Below the pieces are notes generated by a model that made no database searches, was not told the origin of the DNA, and worked only from the letters and a program-made list of their open reading frames with translations. A stretch of DNA of 7,340 nt from an uncultured Clostridia bacterium (GTDB lineage Bacteria; Bacillota; Clostridia; Christensenellales; Borkfalkiaceae), in NCBI GenBank assembly GCA_934254755.1, contig CAKQMM010000050.1, positions 1-7,340 of the forward strand, written 5' to 3'. Made by a program: the position numbers and the translations under genes. Below, piece by piece: positions 1 through 4,845 of this stretch (position 1 is its first letter; every line of letters starts with the position of its first letter).

Positions 1-149
1 TTTATAATCGCCTCGTACTTAACCCCCTCGCTATCTGCCACCGCGGGTTTTTTACAAAAAACGGGTGCTATAATAAGCGACGAGAGAGTAACGAGCGTTA
101 AAACAGCCGAAAAAACGGCGTTTGCGCTCAAAAATTTCAAACGTTTCAT
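1..149 (-). CDS. Exported or membrane-anchored protein, 5' end only (C-terminus beyond window)
   Basis: An open frame starts with ATG at 149 and runs off the left edge after 49 codons, so most of the protein is missing. The N-terminus looks like a secretion signal: basic MKRLK, then a long hydrophobic stretch (about residues 11-31), then FCKKPAVADSEG. A-V-A at residues 36-38 could be a signal peptidase I site. The cysteine at residue 32 lies in V-F-C, which is a poor lipobox, so I do not call a lipoprotein. An AAGG at 163-166 is a weak ribosome binding site about 13 nt upstream. It lies 135 nt downstream of spoIVFB on the same strand and might share its transcript. The mature part is too short to place in a family. 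Confidence 0.6.
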   Translation of the reverse strand, partial: MKRLKFLSANAVFSAVLTLVTLSSLIIAPVFCKKPAVADSEGVKYEAII

Positions 150-284
150 ATAAAAATATATGCCTTGTTTTGCGGCGGTATTCCCGGTGCTTTAAATGCG
201 GCGGCTTAACCCTGGGCGACTTAATTTGCGGAGCCTATCCGTTTAAAAACGCCGCACTTAGCCGCCTCGCCGCCAAGGCCGCGC
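150..284. other. Spacer between spoIVFB and the left-edge gene
   Basis: These 135 nt are GC-rich near the spoIVFB stop (260-283) and AT-rich near the next start. A short T-run follows GC-rich sequence on the minus strand near 246, but I could not form a convincing terminator stem, so read-through into the left-edge gene is possible. Confidence 0.4.
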
Positions 285-1145
285 TTAAAACTGCTTTATT
301 CCCGCCGCTTTTATCGCCGCGCCTACGCTTTCGTAATACTTCCCGGAAACGAGCGTTTTAAAAAGGTCGTCTCCGCTGAGTTTTACGGTCGCTTTGCCGC
401 CGCCGTCAACCACCGTTATTTCATAAAAATAATCTTTATCGACAATCGAATAAAGAGTTTTTAATTTTGCGTTTTCGCTTACGGCGGCGCGCCTGACAAC
501 CTTCGGGCGTTTAATTTTATCGACAGAAAAGTTTTCGTATACGCTGACGTAATCGCCCTTTTTAAAACCAAACAACCCGCTTACCAAAAATGCGGAAAAC
601 GCCGCTATAGTTAGATTAACGCCGTGAAAACAAGAATAAATAAAAAGCAAAAACAGCGCGGCGGATAAGCAAACGGTTACTGTTTTAGCTATTTTAAGTC
701 CTTTTTTGCGACCCGTTTTTAAGGATGCGAGCGCGTACAAAACCCGTCCGCCGTCAAGCGGATATGCGGGGATAACGTTCACGAAAAACAGCGCGGCGTT
801 AGCCTTTCCCGCAAGGTCGGTAAAGGGATATACGGACGGAAACAACCACCAAAGCGCGGTGAAAAATATCGCCAAAAACCCGCTCACCGCAGGGCCTGCA
901 AGCGCGATTTTAATTTCGTCTTTAATAGTCACGTCGCCCGCGTAACCGCTTAAAACCGCACCGTACGGCATAAGAGTAATGCGATTAAGCTCGTACCCCA
1001 TCGACGACGACACGATATAGTGCCCGCCTTCATGGAGCAGCGCGGACAGAGTTATCGCCAAAAAAGAAAATACTTTGCCCGTAAAAGCAAAGTATATTCC
1101 GAACAGAATAAACAGCGGATGCAGGCGTATTTTTAATCTTTCCAC
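285..1145 (-). CDS. spoIVFB: SpoIVFB-like M50 intramembrane metalloprotease (pro-sigma-K processing)
   Basis: A 286-residue polytopic membrane protein of the site-2 protease family. The zinc-binding HExxH motif is HEGGH at residues 38-42, in a hydrophobic helix. The third ligand motif is YPLDGGR at 128-134 (Asp131), preceded by NVIPA as in other SpoIVFB proteins. Further hydrophobic segments lie at about 78-103, 114-126 and 154-195. A soluble tail (about 197-286) sits where Bacillus SpoIVFB has its CBS domain. In the known family the enzyme cuts pro-sigma-K at the outer forespore membrane in the mother cell. The start is GTG at 1145, 13 nt inside the end of spoIVFA and without a good ribosome binding site, so translational coupling is likely. 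A general M50 protease is possible, but the SpoIVFA-like partner directly upstream favours this call. Confidence 0.88.
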   Translation of the reverse strand: MERLKIRLHPLFILFGIYFAFTGKVFSFLAITLSALLHEGGHYIVSSSMGYELNRITLMPYGAVLSGYAGDVTIKDEIKIALAGPAVSGFLAIFFTALWWLFPSVYPFTDLAGKANAALFFVNVIPAYPLDGGRVLYALASLKTGRKKGLKIAKTVTVCLSAALFLLFIYSCFHGVNLTIAAFSAFLVSGLFGFKKGDYVSVYENFSVDKIKRPKVVRRAAVSENAKLKTLYSIVDKDYFYEITVVDGGGKATVKLSGDDLFKTLVSGKYYESVGAAIKAAGIKQF

Positions 1146-1945
1146 ACTACTTTGTCGCCGTCTAATTCATAAGAAGTTATTAAAGACGAACCGTTGAACA
1201 TGCTTACGCTGACAGCGTCGCCCGAATATCCGAGCGCAACGCTCGAATAAACGCTTTCGCCCTGCTTTGCATAGCAGAAATCGAGCCCCGATATAACCGA
1301 CGAAAAACTGTCGCTGTGTTCGACGGTGACGGTGTATTTGCCGTCCGATTCGCTTATGGTTTTAACGACGCCGTCGCAAGGGGTGTAAACGCTGCCCGAA
1401 TTAACGTGCATAACGCCCGCTTCAAGCGTTACTTCGCCCGTTTTGCTGGGGGAAGTGGGGTTGAAAGTCTGATACGTAGCGGTGTTTTTTGCGTCGCCGC
1501 TCTTAAAGACCGTTCTTAAAAGGTTATTGATGCCGCTGTCTTCCCAAAAAATGTTGGTTAAAATTATGCCTATGACGAGCGCGAATATCGCAACGACTTG
1601 CACCGAAACGATATCGAACCTCGAACTTTTTACCGACACGGTGCCGTTATCCGTATCCTTAACCCGTTTTTTTGCTCTTTTTGCGTTGTCGGGTTTAGTT
1701 AAAGCAACCGCTTCGCCGCCGCTTTTTTCGGCGCGCGGTTTTTTACCGAAAAACGCCGAAATCTTTTTAAAGGAAGATTTCCTCGCGGTGATATCTTCGG
1801 CGGGGGCTTCGGCAAGCGCGTCGCCGCCGTTCACTTTTTTAATGACTTCTTCTTTAACGTCTTTTTTACGTCTTCTTTGCGGTTTGACCACTACGTCAAA
1901 CGACTGCACCGGGACTTCAATCATATTTTGATAATCTGCTTCCAT
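1133..1945 (-). CDS. spoIVFA: SpoIVFA-like regulator: one membrane span, degenerate LytM/M23 domain
   Basis: A 270-residue protein. Residues 1-110 are charged and low in complexity (RRRKK at 24-28, many K/E/A). A single membrane segment lies at about 114-134, and an extracytoplasmic domain follows. Residues 187-242 (YTPCDGVV, then YTVTVEHSDSF, then VALGYSG) have the shape of a peptidase M23/LytM fold but lack a full set of zinc ligands, so it should be catalytically dead. This architecture matches SpoIVFA, which in Bacillus holds SpoIVFB inactive until cleaved by SpoIVB and CtpB. Those proteases, and BofA, are not in this window. The ATG at 1945 has AGGAG (1952-1956) 6 nt upstream. Its 3' end overlaps spoIVFB by 13 nt. 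I found no convincing sigma-E promoter upstream. The call rests on architecture and partner; the N-terminal half is not recognisable by itself. Confidence 0.8.
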   Translation of the reverse strand: MEADYQNMIEVPVQSFDVVVKPQRRRKKDVKEEVIKKVNGGDALAEAPAEDITARKSSFKKISAFFGKKPRAEKSGGEAVALTKPDNAKRAKKRVKDTDNGTVSVKSSRFDIVSVQVVAIFALVIGIILTNIFWEDSGINNLLRTVFKSGDAKNTATYQTFNPTSPSKTGEVTLEAGVMHVNSGSVYTPCDGVVKTISESDGKYTVTVEHSDSFSSVISGLDFCYAKQGESVYSSVALGYSGDAVSVSMFNGSSLITSYELDGDKVVWKD

Positions 1946-2021
1946 AATTTGCTCCTTTTTATCGTTGTGCTAAAACTTATGAATACTTTTTGCCGTTTAG
2001 AACAATTCCCTCGTTTAACGG

Positions 2022-2049
2022 TTAAAAAATTTGTCGTTTTATGTATAAT
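2022..2049 (+). promoter_or_regulatory. Putative sigma-A promoter of the micro-ORF pair
   Basis: A perfect TATAAT lies at 2044-2049. TTAAAA at 2022-2027 gives a poor -35 (4 of 6) with a 16-bp spacer. Transcription would start near 2056, leaving a leader of about 33 nt before the ATG at 2089. It lies in the 143-bp gap between the divergent spoIVFA and micro-ORF genes. The -10 box is strong evidence; the -35 box is not. Confidence 0.5.
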
Positions 2050-2076
2050 AGGCTGTTTTCGGCGCAAAATACTATC

Positions 2077-2084
2077 AAGGAGGT
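2077..2084 (+). promoter_or_regulatory. Perfect Shine-Dalgarno AAGGAGGT of the first micro-ORF
   Basis: AAGGAGGT fully complements the 16S 3' end and lies 4 nt before the ATG at 2089. It is the strongest ribosome binding site in the window and decides in favour of a real gene despite its 24 codons. Confidence 0.85.
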
Positions 2085-2088
2085 AAGT

Positions 2089-2163
2089 ATGAGAAGTAAA
2101 AACTGTAACAACGGTAAAAAAACGGATGCTAAAACTTCCAAGTCTGTAAAGAACTGCAAGTAA
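2089..2163 (+). CDS. 24-residue Lys/Asn/Cys micro-protein
   Basis: This ORF starts MRSKNCNNGKK and ends SKSVKNCK, then TAA. It is strongly basic (8 Lys, 1 Arg) with two cysteines, at residues 6 and 23, and no hydrophobic segment, so it should be soluble or bound to a polyanion. The cysteines near the ends could form a disulphide or bind metal; that is inference. Support for translation is the perfect AAGGAGGT, the TATAAT upstream and the overlap of its stop with the start of the next small ORF. From memory, short Lys/Asn-rich peptides ending in K-N/D-C-K/H recur in Clostridia without a known role; I cannot check homology here. It could be a translated leader that mainly couples translation to the next ORF. 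Confidence 0.7.
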   Translation: MRSKNCNNGKKTDAKTSKSVKNCK

Positions 2164-2273
2164 TGGGCAAAAGTAAAAAATTCAAATCGAAATTCGACCC
2201 GCTCGGCAGTTATACCGGAGTTTATAGCGAAAACGGTGCGGAATTACCCGTGCAGGACGCAGACGATTTATAG
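2163..2273 (+). CDS. 36-residue micro-protein of the 'DPLGSYTG...PVQDADDL' type
   Basis: The ATG at 2163 shares its A with the TAA of the preceding ORF (TAATG), and there is no independent ribosome binding site, so it is probably translated by coupling. The protein is bipolar: a basic start (MGKSKKFKSK), then FDPLGSYTGVY in the middle and an acidic end, PVQDADDL. It has no cysteine, membrane segment or signal peptide. From memory, small clostridial proteins with a central GSYTG and a terminal PVQDADDL are common and unnamed, which makes a neutral random ORF unlikely; a homology search would settle this. The basic 24-mer and the acidic tail of this protein might interact, but the sequence only suggests it. 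Function unknown. Confidence 0.75.
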   Translation: MGKSKKFKSKFDPLGSYTGVYSENGAELPVQDADDL

Positions 2274-2277
2274 AAAC

Positions 2278-2340
2278 CTATCCGTATATAAATAGTTTTA
2301 TAGAAATCACGAAAGAGAAAAATGAGTATAAGACGGATAG
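2278..2340 (+). repeat. Inverted repeat closing a 63-nt element after the micro-ORFs
   Basis: CTATCCGT (2278-2285) and ACGGATAG (2333-2340) are perfect 8-bp arms beginning 4 nt after the stop of the 36-codon ORF. Inside, TATAAA (2287-2292) and TTTATA (2297-2302) can form a second, weak hairpin. TTTATAGAAA also occurs twice in direct orientation (2267-2276 and 2297-2306). The loop of the outer stem is 47 nt. Confidence 0.5.
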
Positions 2341-2356
2341 ATAATTTAAAATTGCG

Positions 2357-2410
2357 CTTTAAAATTGTAAATAATAGCCGTTTAAACGGTTATTAAAGTT
2401 AATTTTAAAG
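2357..2410 (+). repeat. 54-nt nested inverted repeat
   Basis: The outer arms CTTTAAAATT (2357-2366) and AATTTTAAAG (2401-2410) are a perfect 10-bp match. The inner arms TAATAGCCG (2372-2380) and CGGTTATTA (2387-2395) pair over 9 positions with one G-U, around TTTAAA. The internal loops are nearly symmetric. No T-run follows, so it is not an ordinary terminator. It may be part of a structured 3' UTR, a small RNA, or a DNA palindrome. Confidence 0.6.
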
Positions 2411-2528
2411 TAAATAAAGTAAAAAATAATATTATAAAATATGAATTTTGCTTTATAAAAAACGGTCGGTATGCGCGACGGAAGAATTAACCGAATAATA
2501 AACTTTGCCCCGTGGTTTTTACGGGCGT

Positions 2529-2567
2529 AAGGCGAAGCGTTTCAAACGCTTCGCCTTATTTTTGTTT
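2529..2567 (+). terminator. Strong rho-independent terminator of the micro-ORF transcript
   Basis: Arms AAGGCGAAGCGTTT (2529-2542) and AAACGCTTCGCCTT (2544-2557) are perfectly complementary over 14 bp, and are followed by ATTTTTGTTT. A small stem CCCGT/ACGGG (2509-2513 and 2521-2525) sits just before it. The nearest plus-strand genes end at 2273, so the transcript has a 3' region of about 255 nt, or another RNA starts in between. Confidence 0.88.
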
Positions 2568-2780
2568 CAGATTTGCGTTGCTTACGCCGCCGCTCTGAGC
2601 CGCCGTTTTACACCCGTTTTTACGCCCGCGGCGCGCTAAACTTTTGCGTACGCCGCGCGTTCCGCGTCAGCTTTTAGAAAACGGGTTACGCTAAACCGCC
2701 GTGCCGTTAAAGCATAACCGTAAAACAATTTGTCTCTTACCCGTCACTAAAAATATGCCGAATTTACTCGATTTTTACAA

Positions 2781-2820
2781 ACTCTACCGTGAGTAGAGCG
2801 GTTTTAGACACACTCTACCG
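2781..2820. repeat. CTCTAC hairpin with a repeated third arm
   Basis: CTCTAC (2782-2787) pairs with GTAGAG (2793-2798) around a 5-nt loop. A second CTCTAC (2813-2818), in the repeated 9-mer ACTCTACCG (2781-2789 and 2812-2820), can pair with the same GTAGAG. The two hairpins exclude each other. Confidence 0.45.
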
Positions 2821-2870
2821 ACTTAAAAAAGCTAAGAGAGCGCAAATGCAAAACGTTAGAGAAAAAACAC

Positions 2871-2899
2871 TTGCAAACAACGAAAAACGGGGTTAAAAT
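2871..2899 (+). promoter_or_regulatory. Possible degV promoter
   Basis: TTGCAA (2871-2876), a 17-bp spacer and TAAAAT (2894-2899) fit sigma-A with 4/6 and 5/6 matches. Transcription from about 2906 would give a leader of about 200 nt that contains TCCGAG/CTCGGA (2899-2904 and 2914-2919, partly overlapping the promoter) and AAGCGG/CCGCTT (2962-2967 and 2978-2983). It is the best candidate I found upstream of degV, but the match is moderate. Confidence 0.35.
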
Positions 2900-2990
2900 C
2901 CGAGTATACTACTCTCGGAGAGCGAAGACGAGCACCGACTTAAATGCGGGCGACTCACAAAAAGCGGTCGACGCTTGCCGCTTCCGCTAA

Positions 2991-3013
2991 GTTTCTTCAC
3001 TTCGTTCAGAATG
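2991..3013. repeat. Stretch resembling a dispersed intergenic repeat
   Basis: GTTTCTTCACTTCGTTCAG followed by AATG resembles the family of short 'TTCTTCGCTTCGCTCAGAATGA' intergenic repeats seen, from memory, in many unrelated bacterial genomes. Only one copy is in this window, so its repeat nature cannot be shown here. Immediately after it, GGGGC-TT-GCTCC (about 3024-3035) can form a small hairpin. Confidence 0.35.
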
Positions 3014-3047
3014 ATAATGCGCGGGGGCTTGCTCCTGCCGGGTTTAT

Positions 3048-3087
3048 CCGCTAACCGCTAAATTGACCGCTGACCTCTATCCACTAA
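3048..3087 (+). repeat. Degenerate 7-bp tandem repeat ending 5 nt before the degV Shine-Dalgarno
   Basis: Heptamers of the form CCRCTRA occur in phase: CCGCTAA at 3048 and 3055, then after a 5-nt interruption CCGCTGA at 3067, CCTCTAT at 3074 and CCACTAA at 3081. The array ends just before AAGGAG (3093-3098), so it would be the last part of the degV leader. Confidence 0.55.
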
Positions 3088-3107
3088 TTTTTAAGGAGAA
3101 TAAAATT

Positions 3108-4031
3108 ATGTTTAAAATTGTAACCGACTCATCGGCAAACTTAACCAACGATTTAATACGCAAATACGATATAAAAATAGCTTCGCTTTCTTACGTTATC
3201 GGAAGCGACCTGTATAGCGGCGTTGACGCATACAGCGAAACTTCGCTAAAAAATTTTTACGCAAGGCTACGCCAAAAGGACGATATAACCACTTCTTGCG
3301 TAAACGAAGAGGAGTTTTACGAACTCTTTAAACCCCTGCTTGAAAGCGATAACGACATACTTTATATCGGCTTTTCGTCGGCGTTATCGGCAACTTACAA
3401 AAACGCCGCTCTTGCGGCGGAACGGCTTAAAAAAGAATTTCCCGCGCGCAAAATTATTGCGGTTGACAGCTTGCTCGCCTCTCTCGGCGAAGGACTTTTA
3501 GTTACCACCGCGTGCCAGCTTAAAGCGGAAGGCAAGACTATCGAAGAAGTTGCCGACGCGCTTGAAAGCCAAAAAATGAACGTAAACAGCCTGTTTACCG
3601 TAAAAACGCTCAGTTATCTATGCCGCGGCGGACGGATAAGCAAACTTAACATGTGCCTCGGAACGGTTGCCGACATTAAACCCGTTATGTACGTGAACGA
3701 ATACGGTAAACTCGTTTCGTCGGGCAAAGTCATCGGCAGAAAACGCAGTTTAGCGGAAATTGCCAAAAAGGTTGCGGCGAACATCATCTCTCCCGAAACG
3801 CAGACGATTTACATCTCGCACGGCGACTCTTTGGACGACGCGAAACTCCTTGCCGAAATGATAAGCAAGCAAGTTAAAGTCGAAGGCTTTTTATTCAATT
3901 ACGTTGACCCCGTTATCGCCGTTCACAGCGGACCTGATACGATTGCGGTATTCTTCTACGGCAATTCCCGCGTGAAAAGCGCGTCGGCGGAAGCCGTTAA
4001 ATCGAGAAACTACGGCGGCGCGATTAACTGA
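3108..4031 (+). CDS. DegV family fatty-acid-binding protein
   Basis: A 307-residue cytosolic protein covering the whole DegV fold. Motifs in order: IVTDSSANL (4-12), TTSC (61-64, where most members have TSQ), GFSSALSATYKNA (88-100, family SSGLSGTY), AVDSLLAS (118-125), YLCRGGRIS (170-178), DIKPVMYV (189-196) and HSGPDTIAV (273-281, usually HTGPGT). Family members bind a long-chain fatty acid in a buried pocket; FakB proteins present it to the FakA kinase for phospholipid synthesis. No fakA lies in the window, so FakB activity is only possible. I chose ATG 3108 because AAGGAG (3093-3098) lies 9 nt upstream and the protein then begins like other DegV proteins. A TTG at 3063 would add 15 residues from within the heptamer repeat and is unlikely. 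The gene converges on bioY across a shared terminator. Confidence 0.92.
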   Translation: MFKIVTDSSANLTNDLIRKYDIKIASLSYVIGSDLYSGVDAYSETSLKNFYARLRQKDDITTSCVNEEEFYELFKPLLESDNDILYIGFSSALSATYKNAALAAERLKKEFPARKIIAVDSLLASLGEGLLVTTACQLKAEGKTIEEVADALESQKMNVNSLFTVKTLSYLCRGGRISKLNMCLGTVADIKPVMYVNEYGKLVSSGKVIGRKRSLAEIAKKVAANIISPETQTIYISHGDSLDDAKLLAEMISKQVKVEGFLFNYVDPVIAVHSGPDTIAVFFYGNSRVKSASAEAVKSRNYGGAIN

Positions 4032-4077
4032 TTCGCTCCGCAAGCCGATTTTTATTAAAGCCATAATCACAATTTTA

Positions 4078-4101
4078 GGGGTTACGCCCCCGCATAACCC
4101 C
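4078..4101. repeat. Hairpin GGGGTTA/TAACCCC after degV
   Basis: GGGGTTA (4078-4084) and TAACCCC (4095-4101) are perfect 7-bp arms around a 10-nt C-rich loop. No T-run follows directly. A GAAA-tetraloop hairpin, TTTGCC/GGCAAA (4119-4134), lies between this one and the terminator. Confidence 0.5.
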
Positions 4102-4136
4102 CGTAAACTTCCCCCAATTTTGCCGAAAGGCAAAGT

Positions 4137-4166
4137 AAAAAGACCCCGCGTAAGCGAGGTCTTTTT
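4137..4166. terminator. Bidirectional terminator between convergent degV and bioY
   Basis: AAAAAGACC (4137-4145) pairs with GGTCTTTTT (4158-4166). Inside, CGC/GCG closes a GTAA tetraloop after one C/A mismatch. A-tracts and T-tracts flank the stem symmetrically, so it can act on both strands: for degV on plus and the birA-bioY mRNA on minus. Confidence 0.88.
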
Positions 4167-4215
4167 ATCGTATTTGCGTTGCGTTTTTATCGCGTTTGCG
4201 TTGCGTTTTATCGCG
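4162..4215. repeat. 22-bp tandem repeat, about 2.4 copies
   Basis: The copies at 4162-4183 and 4184-4205 differ only at 2 positions (ATCGTATTT versus ATCGCGTTT). A partial third copy starts at 4206 with TTTTATCGCG, one T shorter. The first copy includes the T-tract of the terminator, so the repeat occupies the bioY 3' untranslated region. Confidence 0.75.
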
Positions 4216-4247
4216 ATAAACCGCCGTATAGTTAGATTTCTGCACCG

Positions 4248-4784
4248 TTACGCCTTAACGGTAACTTTTTTAACCGCCGCCCGAATAGGTAAACTTATCG
4301 CGGTTGCCGCGGCGATTTTAAGCGCGTCTCCGACCAAAAACGGAACTACGCAGGTAAGAAGCGCGGCAACAAAAGTCGTTTTCATAATAGCTATAAACCA
4401 CGCCGTGCCGAAAGCGTACAAAACCGCCGTACCCAAAACCATTGCAAGCGGATAAACGAACTTTTTATCTTCAAACTTATCTATAATAACGCCTTCTATC
4501 AGCGCAAGGAAGACGTACCCGACGATGTAACCGCCCGTCGCGCCGGCTAAAACCTGCGCCCCCGCCTTAAAGCCCGAAAACACCGGCACGCCGCACGCGC
4601 CGAGCGCGATATAAATTAAGACTGCGATGACCCCCGCGCGGTAATCGTATACCGCCGCGACGATATAAATCGCGAGCGTTGCAAACGTTATAGGTATAAC
4701 CCCCACCGATATAGAAAAGGGCGCGGCTACGCATATAAGCGCGGCAAGAAGCCCCACTATCGCTAATTTTTTACTGCTCTTCAT
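4248..4784 (-). CDS. bioY: BioY biotin transporter, substrate-binding S component (ECF type)
   Basis: A 178-residue, very hydrophobic protein of the usual BioY length with about six membrane helices. The sequence follows the family: VIPITFATL (29-37), ALGACGVPVF (60-69), GATGGYIVGY (81-90, family GPTGGYL.G) and VGDALK (151-156, the conserved Asp and Lys of the last part). BioY binds biotin in the cytoplasmic membrane and works with the EcfA/EcfA'/EcfT energy module, which is not in the window and is probably shared with other S components. The ATG at 4784 has GGAG (4789-4792) 4 nt upstream. It starts 61 nt after the birA stop, with no separate promoter seen, so the two genes should be one transcript repressed by BirA when biotin is plentiful. 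Confidence 0.93.
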   Translation of the reverse strand: MKSSKKLAIVGLLAALICVAAPFSISVGVIPITFATLAIYIVAAVYDYRAGVIAVLIYIALGACGVPVFSGFKAGAQVLAGATGGYIVGYVFLALIEGVIIDKFEDKKFVYPLAMVLGTAVLYAFGTAWFIAIMKTTFVAALLTCVVPFLVGDALKIAAATAISLPIRAAVKKVTVKA

Positions 4785-4802
4785 AACTCTCCTTTTTTTC
4801 GC

Positions 4803-4836
4803 CTACCGTTTGAAGCTCGACTTCATACGGTCGTAG
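4803..4836 (-). promoter_or_regulatory. Hairpin in the birA-bioY gap
   Basis: CCGTTTGAAG (4806-4815) pairs with CTTCATACGG (4821-4830) apart from one T/T mismatch. CTA (4803-4805) and TAG (4834-4836) can extend the stem after a 3-nt bulge. On the minus strand it is followed by an A-run and the bioY ribosome binding site rather than a T-run, so it is not a terminator. It may stabilise the bioY mRNA, mark a processing site or shield translation. Confidence 0.5.
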
Positions 4837-4845
4837 ACGAAACGA

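Larger units (their letters stand above)
2274..3092. other. Long intergenic region without a convincing protein gene
   Basis: About 820 nt separate the second micro-ORF from the degV ribosome binding site. Stops interrupt all frames, and I see no ORF with both a start and a ribosome binding site. 2274-2460 is AT-rich with nested inverted repeats; 2461-2567 leads to the terminator. 2570-2700 is GC-rich, with CGCGGCG/CGCCGCG arms (2627-2633 and 2651-2657). 2781-2983 holds several short hairpins. 2991-3092 holds repeat-like sequence. I recognise no tRNA, tmRNA, 6S, SRP or RNase P RNA signature. Confidence 0.6.

Noticed and set aside
1316..1931. Long plus-strand open frames opposite spoIVFA
   Set aside because: They are antisense shadows of a well-supported gene, with no ribosome binding site or recognisable protein.
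1957..2088. Sigma-E promoter for spoIVFA
   Set aside because: A CATAAGTT with partial -10 similarity exists but no matching -35 at the right distance, so I do not call it.
2322..2396. A 24-codon plus-strand ORF (MSIRR...)
   Set aside because: Only a weak GAGA upstream, it overlaps the nested palindrome, and it has no recognisable pattern; the inverted repeats explain the sequence better.
2846..2896. A 16-codon plus-strand ORF (MQNVREK...)
   Set aside because: No ribosome binding site and too short; it overlaps the possible degV promoter.
2885..2905. tRNA T-arm-like GGGGTTAAAATCC
   Set aside because: The flanking bases do not form a 5-bp T stem, and no acceptor, D or anticodon arm can be placed around it.
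2781..2983. CRISPR-like repeats
   Set aside because: Repeated words are only 6-9 bp, irregularly spaced, without equal spacers or cas genes.
3063..3107. TTG start extending DegV by 15 residues
   Set aside because: The extension is translated repeat sequence, lacks a ribosome binding site, and the ATG at 3108 has AAGGAG and matches the family N-terminus.
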